From: Sphingomonas sp. R-74633 | GTDB lineage: Bacteria > Pseudomonadota > Alphaproteobacteria > Sphingomonadales > Sphingomonadaceae | Length of the DNA stretch: 64,000 nt | NCBI RefSeq assembly: GCF_013416555.1 | Contig: NZ_JACCFG010000005.1 | Span: forward strand, 453,905 to 517,904 | Direction: 5' to 3' | In this document: in pieces, positions 53,250-61,951 of the stretch | How the letters are laid out: each line of letters opens with the position of its first letter | How positions within the stretch are numbered: the stretch's first letter is position 1 | The notes under the pieces: generated by a model | What the model saw: only the letters and a program-made list of their open reading frames with translations | Databases searched by the model: none | Told to the model about the DNA's origin: nothing | Translations under genes and position numbers: made by a program

Positions 53250-54479
53250 TTAGCCGCCCTTCGACTTGGCAGCGCCGGTGGCCTGGCCCTTGCGGGGTGC
53301 CTCGATCTTCTGCGGCGTATCGGCCGGAACCGGCTTGATGGCGGCGTTCGGCTTCAGATTGGCGACGCCTTGCGTGATCACCTTGTCGCCCGGGCTGAGC
53401 CCGGCGGTGACGACCCAGTTGGCGCCCTGGACGCGATCGGCGACGATGTCGCGGCGCACTGCCTTGTTGTCGGGGCCGACGACCCAGAGCTGCGCCTTGC
53501 CCTTGGCATCGCGCGACACCGCCTGCTGCGGTACCAGGAAGGCGCGGGTGTCGATTGCCTGGGTGAAGATCGCGCGGACGAACATGCCCGGCAGCAACAG
53601 GCCCTCGGGATTGGGGAAGCTGGCGCGCAGCGTCACCGTGCCGGTGGTCTGGTCGACCATCACTTCGGAGAACTGGACGGTGCCGACCGAGCCATATTCG
53701 CTGCCGTCCTCGAGCTTGAGGCGCACGCTGGCGCTGCCCGGCGACACGCCCTGCTGGGCGAGCGAGCGACGCAGCGCCAGCAGGTCGCTGCTCGACTGCT
53801 GGATGTCGACATAGATCGGATCGAGCCGCTGGATCACGGCGAGCGGATCGGCCTGGTTGGTGGTGACCAGCGCGCCTTCGGTGAACAGCGAGCGGCCGAT
53901 GCGGCCGGTGATCGGCGCGGGGACGCGGGTGAAGTTCAGGTTGATCTTCGCGGTGCGCAGCTGCGCACCGGTCTGCGCGACCTGCGCGCGTGCCTGGCGC
54001 GCAGCTGCGGTGGCATCGGTATAATCCTGCTTCGACACCGCCTCGGCCTCGGCCAGCGGCTTGTAGCGGTCCGCCTTGATCCGCGCCGCCTCGGCATTGG
54101 CCTGGGCATTCTGCAGATTGGCCGACGCCTCGGAGACGCTCGCCGAATAGAGGCTCGGGTCGATCTGGTAGAGCGTCTGGCCCTGATGGACGATCGAGCC
54201 TTCCTTGAAGAAGCGCTTGCGCACGACACCGGCGACCTGCGGACGGACTTCGGAGACCTGGAACGGGTTCACCCGCCCGGTCAGCTCGGCGACGACGGGC
54301 ACTTCGCCCGGCTGGACGACGACGAAGCCCACTGTCGGCGGGCCGCCCGCGCCCTTTTTCTGGGCGGTCTGGCTACCGCTCCCGCAGGAGGCGAGAATCA
54401 GCGCAGTGGAAAGCAGGGCAAAGGCAGGAAGGCGAGGACCGCCAACAGTGATTCGGTGCAAGTTTTCAACCCGGATCAA
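53250..54479 (-). CDS. acrA: RND efflux periplasmic adaptor lipoprotein (AcrA/MexA type)
   Basis: Membrane-fusion protein joining permease and channel; about 409 residues. Lipobox near residue 32 (LASC), lipoyl halves (VRPQVAGVVRKRFFKEGSIV, then PAPITGRIGRSLFTEGALV), alpha-hairpin between, and beta-barrel (GTVQFSEVMVDQTTGTVTLR) with a C-terminal membrane-proximal domain ending in a Lys-rich tail. The start is tentative: TTG at 54479 begins the longest credible frame and another TTG lies six codons further in; neither has a good ribosome site. First gene of the pump operon; no regulator gene is adjacent, so control is probably remote. Confidence 0.93.
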   Translation of the reverse strand: MIRVENLHRITVGGPRLPAFALLSTALILASCGSGSQTAQKKGAGGPPTVGFVVVQPGEVPVVAELTGRVNPFQVSEVRPQVAGVVRKRFFKEGSIVHQGQTLYQIDPSLYSASVSEASANLQNAQANAEAARIKADRYKPLAEAEAVSKQDYTDATAAARQARAQVAQTGAQLRTAKINLNFTRVPAPITGRIGRSLFTEGALVTTNQADPLAVIQRLDPIYVDIQQSSSDLLALRRSLAQQGVSPGSASVRLKLEDGSEYGSVGTVQFSEVMVDQTTGTVTLRASFPNPEGLLLPGMFVRAIFTQAIDTRAFLVPQQAVSRDAKGKAQLWVVGPDNKAVRRDIVADRVQGANWVVTAGLSPGDKVITQGVANLKPNAAIKPVPADTPQKIEAPRKGQATGAAKSKGG

Positions 54480-54689
54480 GGCGCCGACTCGGGCGCGGTT
54501 CTATGCGGAAACGCTCTTGGGCAGGGCCCTGAGCAGGTGCAACACAAGAAATATGCCGGAAACGCGAAACACTGGCGCGGCTAGGGGCACGTTTCCACGA
54601 TATGGATAGTGTGCGCAACAATTGCCGCGCTATGACAAGGTTCCCGGCAGCTACAGGCTTTCGCGTTGCGGGTTGCGCGGAAGCGGCCT

Positions 54690-54705
54690 ATTGGCGCGCG
54701 CCAAT
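54690..54705. promoter_or_regulatory. Perfect palindrome overlapping the hisS start codon
   Basis: ATTGGCGCGCGCCAAT is fully self-complementary and its last two bases are the first two of the hisS ATG. In RNA it would put the start region in a stem; as DNA it could be a binding site. No ribosome-binding sequence is visible upstream. Confidence 0.45.
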
Positions 54706-55945
54706 GGCACGCATCGAAACGCCCAACCGCATCCGCGGCACCCAGGACATCTTTGGCGAAGAGCAGCGCAGGTTCGCCCGCGTTCTCGAGACCTTCGATT
54801 CCGTCCGCAAACTCTATTGCTTCCAGCGCGTCGACATTCCGGTGTTCGAAGCGACGGGCGTCTTCGCGCGCTCGATGGGCGAGACCAGCGACGTCGTCTC
54901 GAAGGAAATGTACACCTTCGAAGACAAGGGCGGCGACCTGATCACGCTGCGCCCCGAATTCACCGCGGGCATCTGCCGCGCCTATATCACCGAGGGTTGG
55001 CAGCAATATGCGCCGATCAAGCTGGTCACCAGCGGCCCGGCGTTCCGCTATGAGCGCCCGCAAAAGGGCCGCTTCCGCCAGTTCCACCAGCTCGATGCCG
55101 AGATCCTCGGCGTCGCCGAGCCGACGGCGGAGGTCGAGCTGCTCACGCTCGCCGACCAGCTGCTGCGCGCGCTTGGTATCGAGGGCGTGACGCTGCAGCT
55201 CAACACCCTGGGCGATGCCGAGACGCGTGACGCCTGGCGCGCCGCGCTCGTCGCGCATTTCGAGCAGCACAAGGATCAGCTGAGCGAGGACAGTCTGGTC
55301 CGGCTCGAGAAGAACCCGATGCGCATCCTCGATTCGAAGGATCCGCGCGATCGCCCGATCGCCGACAGCGCGCCGGATATCGACGCCTATCTGACCGAGG
55401 AGGCCGCAGCCTTCTTCAAGGCGGTGACCGACGGCCTCGACGCGGCGGGCGTCGCCTGGTCGCGCAATACGCGCCTGGTGCGCGGGCTCGATTACTACCG
55501 GCACACCGCATTCGAGTTCGTCACCGATCGCCTGGGCGCGCAGGGCACCGTGCTTGCGGGCGGACGTTATGACGGGCTGGTCGGCAGCCTCGGCGGCCCC
55601 GAGACGCCGGGCATCGGCTGGGCAGCGGGCGTCGAGCGTCTCGCGATGCTGATTCCGGAGCCGGCGGTGGAGCGGATGCAGGTGGCTGTGGTGGTCGAGG
55701 CAGCGGGCAGCGAGGGCGCCGCGATCGGCCTGCTCGCCACGCTGCGCAATGCCGGCTTCAGCGCCGAGCTGTTCGCCAGCGGCAGCCCGAAGAAGCGCTA
55801 CGACCGCGCGATGAAGGCGGCGCCGGCGATGACGGTCTCGTTCCAGCAGCGCGACGGCACCGTCTCGATCAGCCAGCGCGTGATCGACGGCGATGCCGTT
55901 GATGGCGATGCAGTGGCGACCTTGGTGTCTGGCGCCGCGCGATGA
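54704..55945 (+). CDS. hisS: Histidyl-tRNA synthetase
   Basis: Class II aminoacyl-tRNA synthetase that charges tRNA-His. It has 413 residues. Motif 1 region around FEATGVFARSMGETSDVV, motif 2 (FRYERPQKGRFRQFHQLDAE), the histidine-specific signatures RGLDYYRHTAFEF and GGRYDGLVGSLGG, and the C-terminal anticodon domain (from about 330) are all present. The ATG at 54704 gives the family start MARIETPNRIRGTQDIF; upstream in-frame ATGs add unconserved residues. It overlaps prfA by 4 bases and begins a translation-gene operon. Confidence 0.97.
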   Translation: MARIETPNRIRGTQDIFGEEQRRFARVLETFDSVRKLYCFQRVDIPVFEATGVFARSMGETSDVVSKEMYTFEDKGGDLITLRPEFTAGICRAYITEGWQQYAPIKLVTSGPAFRYERPQKGRFRQFHQLDAEILGVAEPTAEVELLTLADQLLRALGIEGVTLQLNTLGDAETRDAWRAALVAHFEQHKDQLSEDSLVRLEKNPMRILDSKDPRDRPIADSAPDIDAYLTEEAAAFFKAVTDGLDAAGVAWSRNTRLVRGLDYYRHTAFEFVTDRLGAQGTVLAGGRYDGLVGSLGGPETPGIGWAAGVERLAMLIPEPAVERMQVAVVVEAAGSEGAAIGLLATLRNAGFSAELFASGSPKKRYDRAMKAAPAMTVSFQQRDGTVSISQRVIDGDAVDGDAVATLVSGAAR

Positions 55946-57012
55946 AGATCCCCGCCGACCGGATTGCCGCGATCGAGGCGCGGCGCGACGAATTGCAGGC
56001 GATGATGGCGACCGGCGACCTGTCGGGCGATCGCTTCGTCGCGGTCTCCAAGGAATATGCCGAGATCGAGCCGGTGGCGCTGGCCGCGGGCGAAGTGCGC
56101 CGGCTGCGGTCCGAGGCTGAATCGCTCCAGCAAATGACGCATGAGTCGGACGACGAGCTGCGTGCGATGGCGGTCGAGGAGCTGCGCGCCAACGAAGCGA
56201 CGCTGGCCGATGCCGAGCGCGGGCTGGCGCTGGCGCTGCTCCCCAAGGACGCGGCCGATGCGCGCGCCGCGATGCTCGAAATCCGCGCCGGCGTGGGTGG
56301 CGACGAGGCGGCGCTGTTCGCCGGCGACCTGCTGCGCATGTACCAGCGCTATGCCGATCGGATGGGCTGGAAGATCGAACTGATCTCGGCCTCGGAGTCG
56401 GAGTTCGGCGGTTACAAGGAAGTCATCCTCAGCGTCACCGGCGTCGGCGTGTTCGCCAAGCTCAAGTTCGAAAGCGGCGTGCACCGCGTCCAGCGCGTGC
56501 CGGCCACCGAAGCGGGCGGGCGCATCCACACCTCGGCGGCGACGGTTGCGGTGCTGCCCGAGGCCGAGGACGCCGACATCAAGATCGACGACAAGGATCT
56601 GCGCATCGACATCTTCCGGGCTTCGGGTCCGGGCGGGCAGGGGGTCAACACCACCGACTCCGCGGTGCGCATCACCCATTTGCCGACCGGCACGATCGTC
56701 ATCCAGCAGGACGAGCGCTCGCAGATCAAGAACAAGGCCAAGGCGATGAAGGTGCTGCGCACCCGCCTCTACGAGCGCGAGCGCGACCGGCTGGCGCAGG
56801 AACGCTCGGGTGCGCGTGCCTCGCAGGTGGGTTCGGGCGACCGCTCGGAGCGCATCCGGACGTACAACTTCCCGCAGGGCCGCGTGACCGATCACCGGAT
56901 CAACCTGACGCTCCACCGCCTGCCCGAAGTGATGGAAGGCGAGCTCGACGAACTGATCGGCGCGCTGATCTCGCAGGACGAGGCAGACCGGCTGGCGCAG
57001 CTCGATGGCTGA
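55942..57012 (+). CDS. prfA: Peptide chain release factor 1
   Basis: Recognises UAA and UAG stop codons and releases the peptide. It has 356 residues, standard length. The codon-reading PAT tripeptide is at 187-189 (HRVQRVPATEAGGRIH) and the universal GGQ at 231-233 (SGPGGQGVNTTDS). The PAT motif rather than SPF identifies RF1 rather than RF2. The start ATG overlaps the hisS stop (ATGA type). Its glutamine will be methylated by the product of the downstream prmC, which is the usual pairing. Confidence 0.98.
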   Translation: MKIPADRIAAIEARRDELQAMMATGDLSGDRFVAVSKEYAEIEPVALAAGEVRRLRSEAESLQQMTHESDDELRAMAVEELRANEATLADAERGLALALLPKDAADARAAMLEIRAGVGGDEAALFAGDLLRMYQRYADRMGWKIELISASESEFGGYKEVILSVTGVGVFAKLKFESGVHRVQRVPATEAGGRIHTSAATVAVLPEAEDADIKIDDKDLRIDIFRASGPGGQGVNTTDSAVRITHLPTGTIVIQQDERSQIKNKAKAMKVLRTRLYERERDRLAQERSGARASQVGSGDRSERIRTYNFPQGRVTDHRINLTLHRLPEVMEGELDELIGALISQDEADRLAQLDG

Positions 57013-57187
57013 GGCACCGGCACGGGCTGGTAATGTTGGAAATGTTCTGCTTTGGTTCCGGCATGGCCCGCACCGCGCAACGCCCGCTTGATCTCCCGAC
57101 GTCGCGGCGCGTCCTCGCCCGCGTAGCGAGTCAACGGAATCAACGTTTTTCGGATTTGCGCCGCGCTTCAGCCCTTGCGGGGCGGGC

Positions 57188-58051
57188 ATGACGGTTCCCG
57201 GCGCCCTGCCCGGCGCGGCGCCTTTCGAGGGTGGAAAGAGCGTGCGCGCCGCGCTCAACGAAGTCGCCCGCACGCTTGAGCCGGTCTCCGATTCGCCGCG
57301 GCTCGATGCCGAACTGCTGATTGCGCATGCGCTTGGCGTGTCACGCGAAGCGATGATCCTGCACCGCCTCGGCGATCCGGTGCCCGAGGGGCTGGCGGCG
57401 CTGGTCGAGCGTCGGCTGGCGCACGAGCCGGTCGCCTATATCACGGGCAGCCGCGGCTTCTGGACGATCGATCTGGCGGTCGGCCCCGGCGTGCTGATCC
57501 CGCGGCCCGACAGCGAGACGCTGATCGAGGCGGCGATCGAATATTTCGGCGCGCGCACGCCGGCGCGGATCCTCGACCTCGGCACCGGTCCCGGCACGTT
57601 GCTGCTGGCGGCGCTTGCCGAATGGCCCGATGCCATGGGTCTGGGTGTGGACGCTTCGGATGTTGCGCTCGACTATGCCCGGCGCAATGCCGCGGCGCTG
57701 GGGATGGCGGCGCGTGCCGGCTTCCAGCGCGGCGATTGGGGGCAAGGGCTGGATGCGCGTTTCGACCTGATCCTCGCCAACCCGCCCTATATCGGCACCG
57801 AGGAGCCCTTGCCCGCACAGGTCCGCGACTATGAGCCGGGAAGTGCGCTGTTCGCCGGGCCGGACGGGCTCGACGACTATCGCCGGATCATCCCCGACCT
57901 GCGACGGCTACTGGCCCAGGGCGGCGCGGCGGTGCTGGAGATCGGCTGGACCCAGTCCGAATCCGTATCCGCGATTGCCCGGAATAGCGGCTTTGCGGTG
58001 ACGCTGTACAAGGACCTTGGAGCGAGGCCGCGTGCGCTGCTTCTCTCTTGA
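57188..58051 (+). CDS. prmC: Release factor glutamine methyltransferase PrmC
   Basis: Methylates the Gln of the GGQ motif in release factors. It has 287 residues. The SAM motif DLGTGPG is at 130-136 and the catalytic NPPY at 198-201. The N-terminal helical domain recognising the factor occupies about 19-100 (LDAELLIAHALGVSREAMIL). The start is uncertain: ATG at 57188 has a weak G-rich leader, while GTG at 57242 (residue 19 here) has GGTGGAAAGAG upstream and would give the usual family length. The 175-base gap from prfA has no other gene. Confidence 0.93.
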   Translation: MTVPGALPGAAPFEGGKSVRAALNEVARTLEPVSDSPRLDAELLIAHALGVSREAMILHRLGDPVPEGLAALVERRLAHEPVAYITGSRGFWTIDLAVGPGVLIPRPDSETLIEAAIEYFGARTPARILDLGTGPGTLLLAALAEWPDAMGLGVDASDVALDYARRNAAALGMAARAGFQRGDWGQGLDARFDLILANPPYIGTEEPLPAQVRDYEPGSALFAGPDGLDDYRRIIPDLRRLLAQGGAAVLEIGWTQSESVSAIARNSGFAVTLYKDLGARPRALLLS

Positions 58052-58322
58052 AATGACGCCAGAACGACACATATTTCTGCTTGGACATTGGTGCTCCACC
58101 GGCTAAGACAGCCACGGGGTAGGGCACTTTCAACCAAGCCGTTGAAGAACTTGGGCCGTGAGAAGCACAGCCCCAATTCAGGTCATGCAAGCCACTGCAG
58201 TCCGGTGGCCATGGCGGGCGAGCAGCGCCTCCCGAGGCGTTGGCGCGCATTTGTAAACTGCATCCGGGACCCATGAATTGGACCGACGGACAGCGTAAAC
58301 AAGACAGGACAAACAGACCTTG

Positions 58323-59132
58323 ATGAACAATCGTCAGGCCGGCCGCCGTCGTGGTCGTGGCGGCCAGCAGCAGCGCCAGGGTGGCGGCTCCGGCCAGCAG
58401 GGTAACGGGAATCGCATCGACAACCGTGCCCGCGGCAATGCCGCCCAGCTGCTCGAAAAGTACAAGAATCTGGCGCGCGATGCCCAGATGCAGGGCGATC
58501 GGGTCAACACCGAATATTATCTGCAGTTCGCCGATCACTATTTCCGGGTGCTGAGCGAGACGCGCTCGCGCTTCGAAGAGCAGAATCAGGGTCAGAACCA
58601 GCAGCGCCGCCAGCGCGACGATTTCGACGGCGACGATGAGGATTATGATCTCGAGGCCGACGGCAACCGCGACGATGGCGATGAGCCGCAGCCGCAGCAG
58701 CGCGCCCAGCAGCAGCCGCGCCGCGACCGCGAGGACCGCCAGGAGCGTCCCCGCCGCGACCGCGACGATCGCGGCAACCGCAACAATGGTCACAGCAACG
58801 GCAATAGCTATGCCGCGGCCGACGCCGATGGCTATGACGGTGGCAACGAAGAGCGCGCGCCCCGCGAAGAGCGTGCCGCGCGTGAGGAACGTGCCCCCCG
58901 CGAGGAGCGTGTTGCCCGTGAAGAGCGTGCACCGCGCGACGAGCAGGCTCCGCGCCGCACCCGTCGCCCGCGCCGCGAAGATGCCGAGGGCGAAAGCCAT
59001 GCGATCGACGCCGCCGTGCTTCCGCCCGCCTTCGGCGTAGCGGATGCCGCTCCGGAAGCGGATGCGGAAGAGCCGGCCAAGAAGCCGCGCCGTCCCCGCG
59101 CCCGCAAGGACGCCGAAGCGCCGGCCGCCTGA
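58323..59132 (+). CDS. DUF4167 protein with acidic/basic repeat tail
   Basis: A 269-residue protein. The N-terminus is basic and Gly/Arg/Gln-rich (QAGRRRGRGGQQQ). The conserved DUF4167 core (about 33-95, NAAQLLEKYKNLARDAQMQG, then DRVNTEYYLQFADHYFRVL) is the only folded-looking part and is widespread in alphaproteobacteria. The rest is low-complexity: acidic, then Arg-rich, with six tandem EERAPR-type hexapeptides. Such composition suggests RNA or ribosome interaction, but no function is established. ATG at 58323 is one codon after a TTG. It follows prmC after 271 bases that hold no convincing gene. Confidence 0.9.
   Translation: MNNRQAGRRRGRGGQQQRQGGGSGQQGNGNRIDNRARGNAAQLLEKYKNLARDAQMQGDRVNTEYYLQFADHYFRVLSETRSRFEEQNQGQNQQRRQRDDFDGDDEDYDLEADGNRDDGDEPQPQQRAQQQPRRDREDRQERPRRDRDDRGNRNNGHSNGNSYAAADADGYDGGNEERAPREERAAREERAPREERVAREERAPRDEQAPRRTRRPRREDAEGESHAIDAAVLPPAFGVADAAPEADAEEPAKKPRRPRARKDAEAPAA
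58848..58955 (+). repeat. Six tandem 18-bp coding repeats in the DUF4167 gene
   Basis: Six consecutive 18-base units encode EERAPR, EERAAR, EERAPR, EERVAR, EERAPR and DEQAPR. The units vary at the third position and at Pro/Ala and Ala/Val codons. The copy number is a likely site of length variation between strains. Confidence 0.85.
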
Positions 59133-59186
59133 ACCGGCGCCGCACACACTCTATATAAGCAACCGCATCGGCGGCTGGGCGAAAGC

Positions 59187-59486
59187 TCAGTCGCCGATGT
59201 CTATTTCGGGGCTGATCCGGTCCTCGACCTGCTCGTCATGGCCGGTGCCCGAACTCAGGAACATCAGCCCCATCAGCGCGGCGCCGAGCAGCATGGTGCA
59301 GAACACGCCCAGCGCCGTAGCAAACGCCACGGTGAAGTTGATCCAGCCGAGCCAGTGCCACAGGATCAGCACCGCAAGGATAGCGACGGCGAGCGCGGCC
59401 AGCGCCATCCCGCCGAGGATGCGGCGATAGCGCGCCCAGGCGAAGGCGGCATAATCGGGGTCGTCCAGGCCGTGCGGCGTGTCCAT
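59187..59486 (-). CDS. Small two-helix membrane protein, 99 residues
   Basis: A 99-residue product. A cytoplasmic start (MDTPHGLDDPDYAAFAWARY) leads to two hydrophobic helices (about 25-46, ALAALAVAILAVLILWHWL, and about 49-73, ATALGVFCTMLLGAALMGLM) with an acidic tail. ATG at 59486 is chosen over a TTG three codons upstream. It is divergent from the CBS gene and convergent with DUF4167. Similar small membrane proteins are frequent in sphingomonads, function unknown. Confidence 0.72.
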   Translation of the reverse strand: MDTPHGLDDPDYAAFAWARYRRILGGMALAALAVAILAVLILWHWLGWINFTVAFATALGVFCTMLLGAALMGLMFLSSGTGHDEQVEDRISPEIDIGD

Positions 59487-59550
59487 CTTTTGCAATTGGG
59501 GGCGATGTGTGGGAGACTCAACCGCCTGAACCCGAATGAGGAGTTAGGCG

Positions 59551-59979
59551 ATGACGATCGCGGCAATCCTGGGGGAAAAAGGGCGCGACGTGGTCTCGAT
59601 CCAGGGCGATCAGACCGTGGCGGACGCCGTTGCGCTGCTTGCCAACAGGCGCATCGGCGCAGTGCCCGTGATGGTCGGCTCGGCAGTGGCCGGCATCTTT
59701 TCCGAACGTGATGTGATCTACGGCCTTGAGCGCGAAGGCGCCGCGGCGCTTGCCCGCAAGGTGAGCGACGTGATGACCGCCCCGGCGATCAGCGTATCGC
59801 CCGACGAGAGCGTGCTCGGCGCACTCGCGCTGATGACGCGCCGGCGGATCCGCCACCTGCCGGTGGTCGAGGGCGGCGCCTGCGTCGGCTTTATCTCGAT
59901 CGGTGATCTGGTGAAGTACCGGATCGAGCGTATCGAATCGGAAGCCGATGCGATGCGCGCATACATCCAGGCGGTCTGA
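59551..59979 (+). CDS. Paired CBS-domain protein
   Basis: A 142-residue cytoplasmic protein made of two CBS motifs (about 13-62 and 76-130; VADAVALLANRRIGAVPVMV and VLGALALMTRRRIRHLPVVE), which together bind adenosine nucleotides. No effector domain is attached, so it probably regulates another protein or acts as a nucleotide-binding stress protein. A GAGGAG ribosome site precedes the ATG. It ends at a shared hairpin with the convergent peroxidase gene. Confidence 0.92.
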   Translation: MTIAAILGEKGRDVVSIQGDQTVADAVALLANRRIGAVPVMVGSAVAGIFSERDVIYGLEREGAAALARKVSDVMTAPAISVSPDESVLGALALMTRRRIRHLPVVEGGACVGFISIGDLVKYRIERIESEADAMRAYIQAV

Positions 59980-59989
59980 ACACCCGTTG

Positions 59990-60017
59990 CCGCCACCCGG
60001 CGCGAACCGGGCGGCGG
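59990..60017. terminator. Hairpin between the CBS and peroxidase genes
   Basis: An 11-bp stem CCGCCACCCGG/CCGGGCGGCGG with one mismatch and loop CGCGAA lies in the 51-base gap between two convergent stops. No T-tract on either side. Confidence 0.6.
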
Positions 60018-60030
60018 CGGGGAGAGACGG

Positions 60031-61731
60031 TCAGGGCACGGTCACGCCCGCGAAGTTGACCAGGTCTGCGACAGTGAAGTCGCCTGCCACGGCCGAGGGC
60101 AGGCCCGGCGTGAAGCCGCCGCTCACGTTGAGGAACGAGTCCGGGTTGCGCTTGAGCATCCGCACGAACGTCTCAGCGACGATGCGCCCGCCGACCGGCC
60201 CGAGCTGGTTGCCGCCGTTCAGCACCATCGCCTCGCGCAGCACATAGTACCAGAGCGGCGTCTTGCTGAGCAGGATGCCGCCATTGCTGTCGAGCAACGC
60301 AGCCTCGCCGGCGGGGAGCCCCTGCTTGATCTGCGCCGCGCTCATCGCCGGGATCCCGTAATGCTGCGCGACGCCCTGGCCGCTGGGCAGCCCTAGCGAC
60401 AGTCCGCGGCGCAGGTTGCGCGTCGCCAGCATCGCCATCAGCCCGGTAAAGCCCGGCAGCGTGTCGAGTCCCGGCGCCATCACGCTGTCGATCTTCTTCG
60501 CCTTGTTGTTCACCGGCACGCTGAAGCCGGTGGTGAAGAAGGCGTTGAAGTCGACCACCCAGTTGGACAGCACCGGCAGATTGGGCGCGCGGGCGAAGGA
60601 GAAGACGTCGCCCAGCGATGCGCCGATCTGTACGAAGTTCACCCAATAGACGTCGCGGATCATCGAGTGGCCGAAGCGATAGGCGGCCACCGCGAACTCG
60701 ACCGGCATGGCGAAGGCGCTGTTCGGCGCCGCCGTGACATTGGTCAGCGCGGCGGTCACCGCGGCATTGCCACAGACCCGCGCCAGATAGTCGTGCACCA
60801 CCGCCCATTGATAATGGTGGGTCACGACCTTCTTGGCCTCGACGAAGATGTCGCCGGAGAAGCCGATCGCGACCAGCCCGTCGACCACCTGGTTGTGGAA
60901 TTTGAGCATCGTGTGGTGAAACTGCGAGACGATGAGGTTTTCGTCGTTGCGCGGATCGCCGATGATCGCGGTGTTGGTGGTCAGCGCCGGATCGAGCGGA
61001 TTGACGACGCGCGGCAAGTCGAAGTCGCGCTGCACCTGCATCCCGCCGAACCCGCCGGCCCCGCCCGGCCCGCCATTGCCCGAGGGCTTGTTCGAGCCGA
61101 GCTGCATCTTGACCGCGGTCGGCGGCCCCGATTGCGGGAAGGCGTAGAGAAACGCATCGAGCGCCGGGCCGCGGGCATAGACCGAGTCGAGATCGAGCGA
61201 CGGCGTGCGCATATTGTTGATCGTCGTCGCGTCGACCGGGGTCTCGAGCGTCGAGGAGATGTCGAGCGTGATGTCATGATCCACGAACTGACCGAAATAG
61301 GTGTAGCCGGCAGGAATATTGGAATCGGTGCCGGCACCGCGCGACGGATCGGCCATGAAGTCGCCGAGCTTGCCAAGCAATGTCTGGGTGGCGAGATCGA
61401 AGGGCAGCTTGGTAGCGTCGCGGATCGCCTTCGAGGTGAGGTAGCCGAACTTGTCCGCGCAGGGTGTGCGCCACAGCGATCCCGGGAAATAGGCGAGCAG
61501 CAGCTTGGCGCCGTGGAAGCGCTTCACCTGCGGGCGCAGCGCCTCGATCGAGATCTTGCGCTCGGGGATCGGCGGCGGCGCGGCGGGATCGGGTTTGCGG
61601 GCGATCAGCTTGAGCGCTGCATTGCGCGACTGGACCGAGAAGGTCTTGAGCTGCTTCTCGATCTTGAGGTCCTGTACGACGGGGGTCACGGGGATCTTGG
61701 GACGAGCGGGGGTCAGGATATCATCAGGCAT
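60031..61731 (-). CDS. Animal-type heme peroxidase
   Basis: A 566-residue member of the peroxidase-cyclooxygenase superfamily, better known from animals (myeloperoxidase). Distal His152 follows the conserved acidic residue in FGQFVDHDITLD; the catalytic Arg261 is in GDPRNDENLIVSQF; and proximal His355 is in YRFGHSMIRD. All are present, so the active site should work. No signal peptide is visible, so it is either cytoplasmic or secreted by a non-classical path; a Gly-rich insert (NGGPGGAGGFGGM, about 219-231) lies between. ATG at 61731 is chosen because GGAG is 6 bases upstream. Bacterial members oxidise halides or phenols, or have unknown targets. It has its own promoter and no obvious operon partner. 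Confidence 0.9.
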   Translation of the reverse strand: MPDDILTPARPKIPVTPVVQDLKIEKQLKTFSVQSRNAALKLIARKPDPAAPPPIPERKISIEALRPQVKRFHGAKLLLAYFPGSLWRTPCADKFGYLTSKAIRDATKLPFDLATQTLLGKLGDFMADPSRGAGTDSNIPAGYTYFGQFVDHDITLDISSTLETPVDATTINNMRTPSLDLDSVYARGPALDAFLYAFPQSGPPTAVKMQLGSNKPSGNGGPGGAGGFGGMQVQRDFDLPRVVNPLDPALTTNTAIIGDPRNDENLIVSQFHHTMLKFHNQVVDGLVAIGFSGDIFVEAKKVVTHHYQWAVVHDYLARVCGNAAVTAALTNVTAAPNSAFAMPVEFAVAAYRFGHSMIRDVYWVNFVQIGASLGDVFSFARAPNLPVLSNWVVDFNAFFTTGFSVPVNNKAKKIDSVMAPGLDTLPGFTGLMAMLATRNLRRGLSLGLPSGQGVAQHYGIPAMSAAQIKQGLPAGEAALLDSNGGILLSKTPLWYYVLREAMVLNGGNQLGPVGGRIVAETFVRMLKRNPDSFLNVSGGFTPGLPSAVAGDFTVADLVNFAGVTVP

Positions 61732-61842
61732 ACGCGTCTCCATTCGCCGTTCGGAGGAACGGCGCCAATGATCTGAAATGCGGATGCGGCCCAGCACGGG
61801 GATCTTCACGCTATGCGGACGAAGTTATTTCCGTGCTGACTG

Positions 61843-61872
61843 ATAAAATGTCTGAATCGTGTCGGGAGTCAA
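61843..61872 (-). promoter_or_regulatory. Predicted promoter of the heme peroxidase gene
   Basis: On the minus strand TTGACT and TTTTAT are separated by 18 bases, about 110 bases before the peroxidase start. A dyad AACTT-ACCG-AAGTT at 61902-61915, just upstream, could be an activator or repressor site. The region is conspicuously AT-rich. Confidence 0.45.
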
Positions 61873-61951
61873 CCGAACTTTATTATCGTTGATCGTACGG
61901 CAACTTACCGAAGTTAACGGGTGCGGTAAGGATAAGCCGAATCGCGGCCGA

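Noticed and set aside
49965..54584. 1539-codon open frame on the plus strand, antisense to the RND operon
   Set aside because: It is a mirror frame of three well-identified efflux genes in GC-rich DNA, has no ribosome site, and its composition (runs of Asp, Arg, Gly, His) reflects antisense codons.
54602..54703. Longer HisRS starting at 54602
   Set aside because: The additional 34 residues are not conserved in the family; the MARIETP start aligns with the usual N-terminus.
57877..58176. 99-codon minus-strand gene after prmC
   Set aside because: Overlaps the coding end of prmC, lacks a ribosome site and resembles no family.
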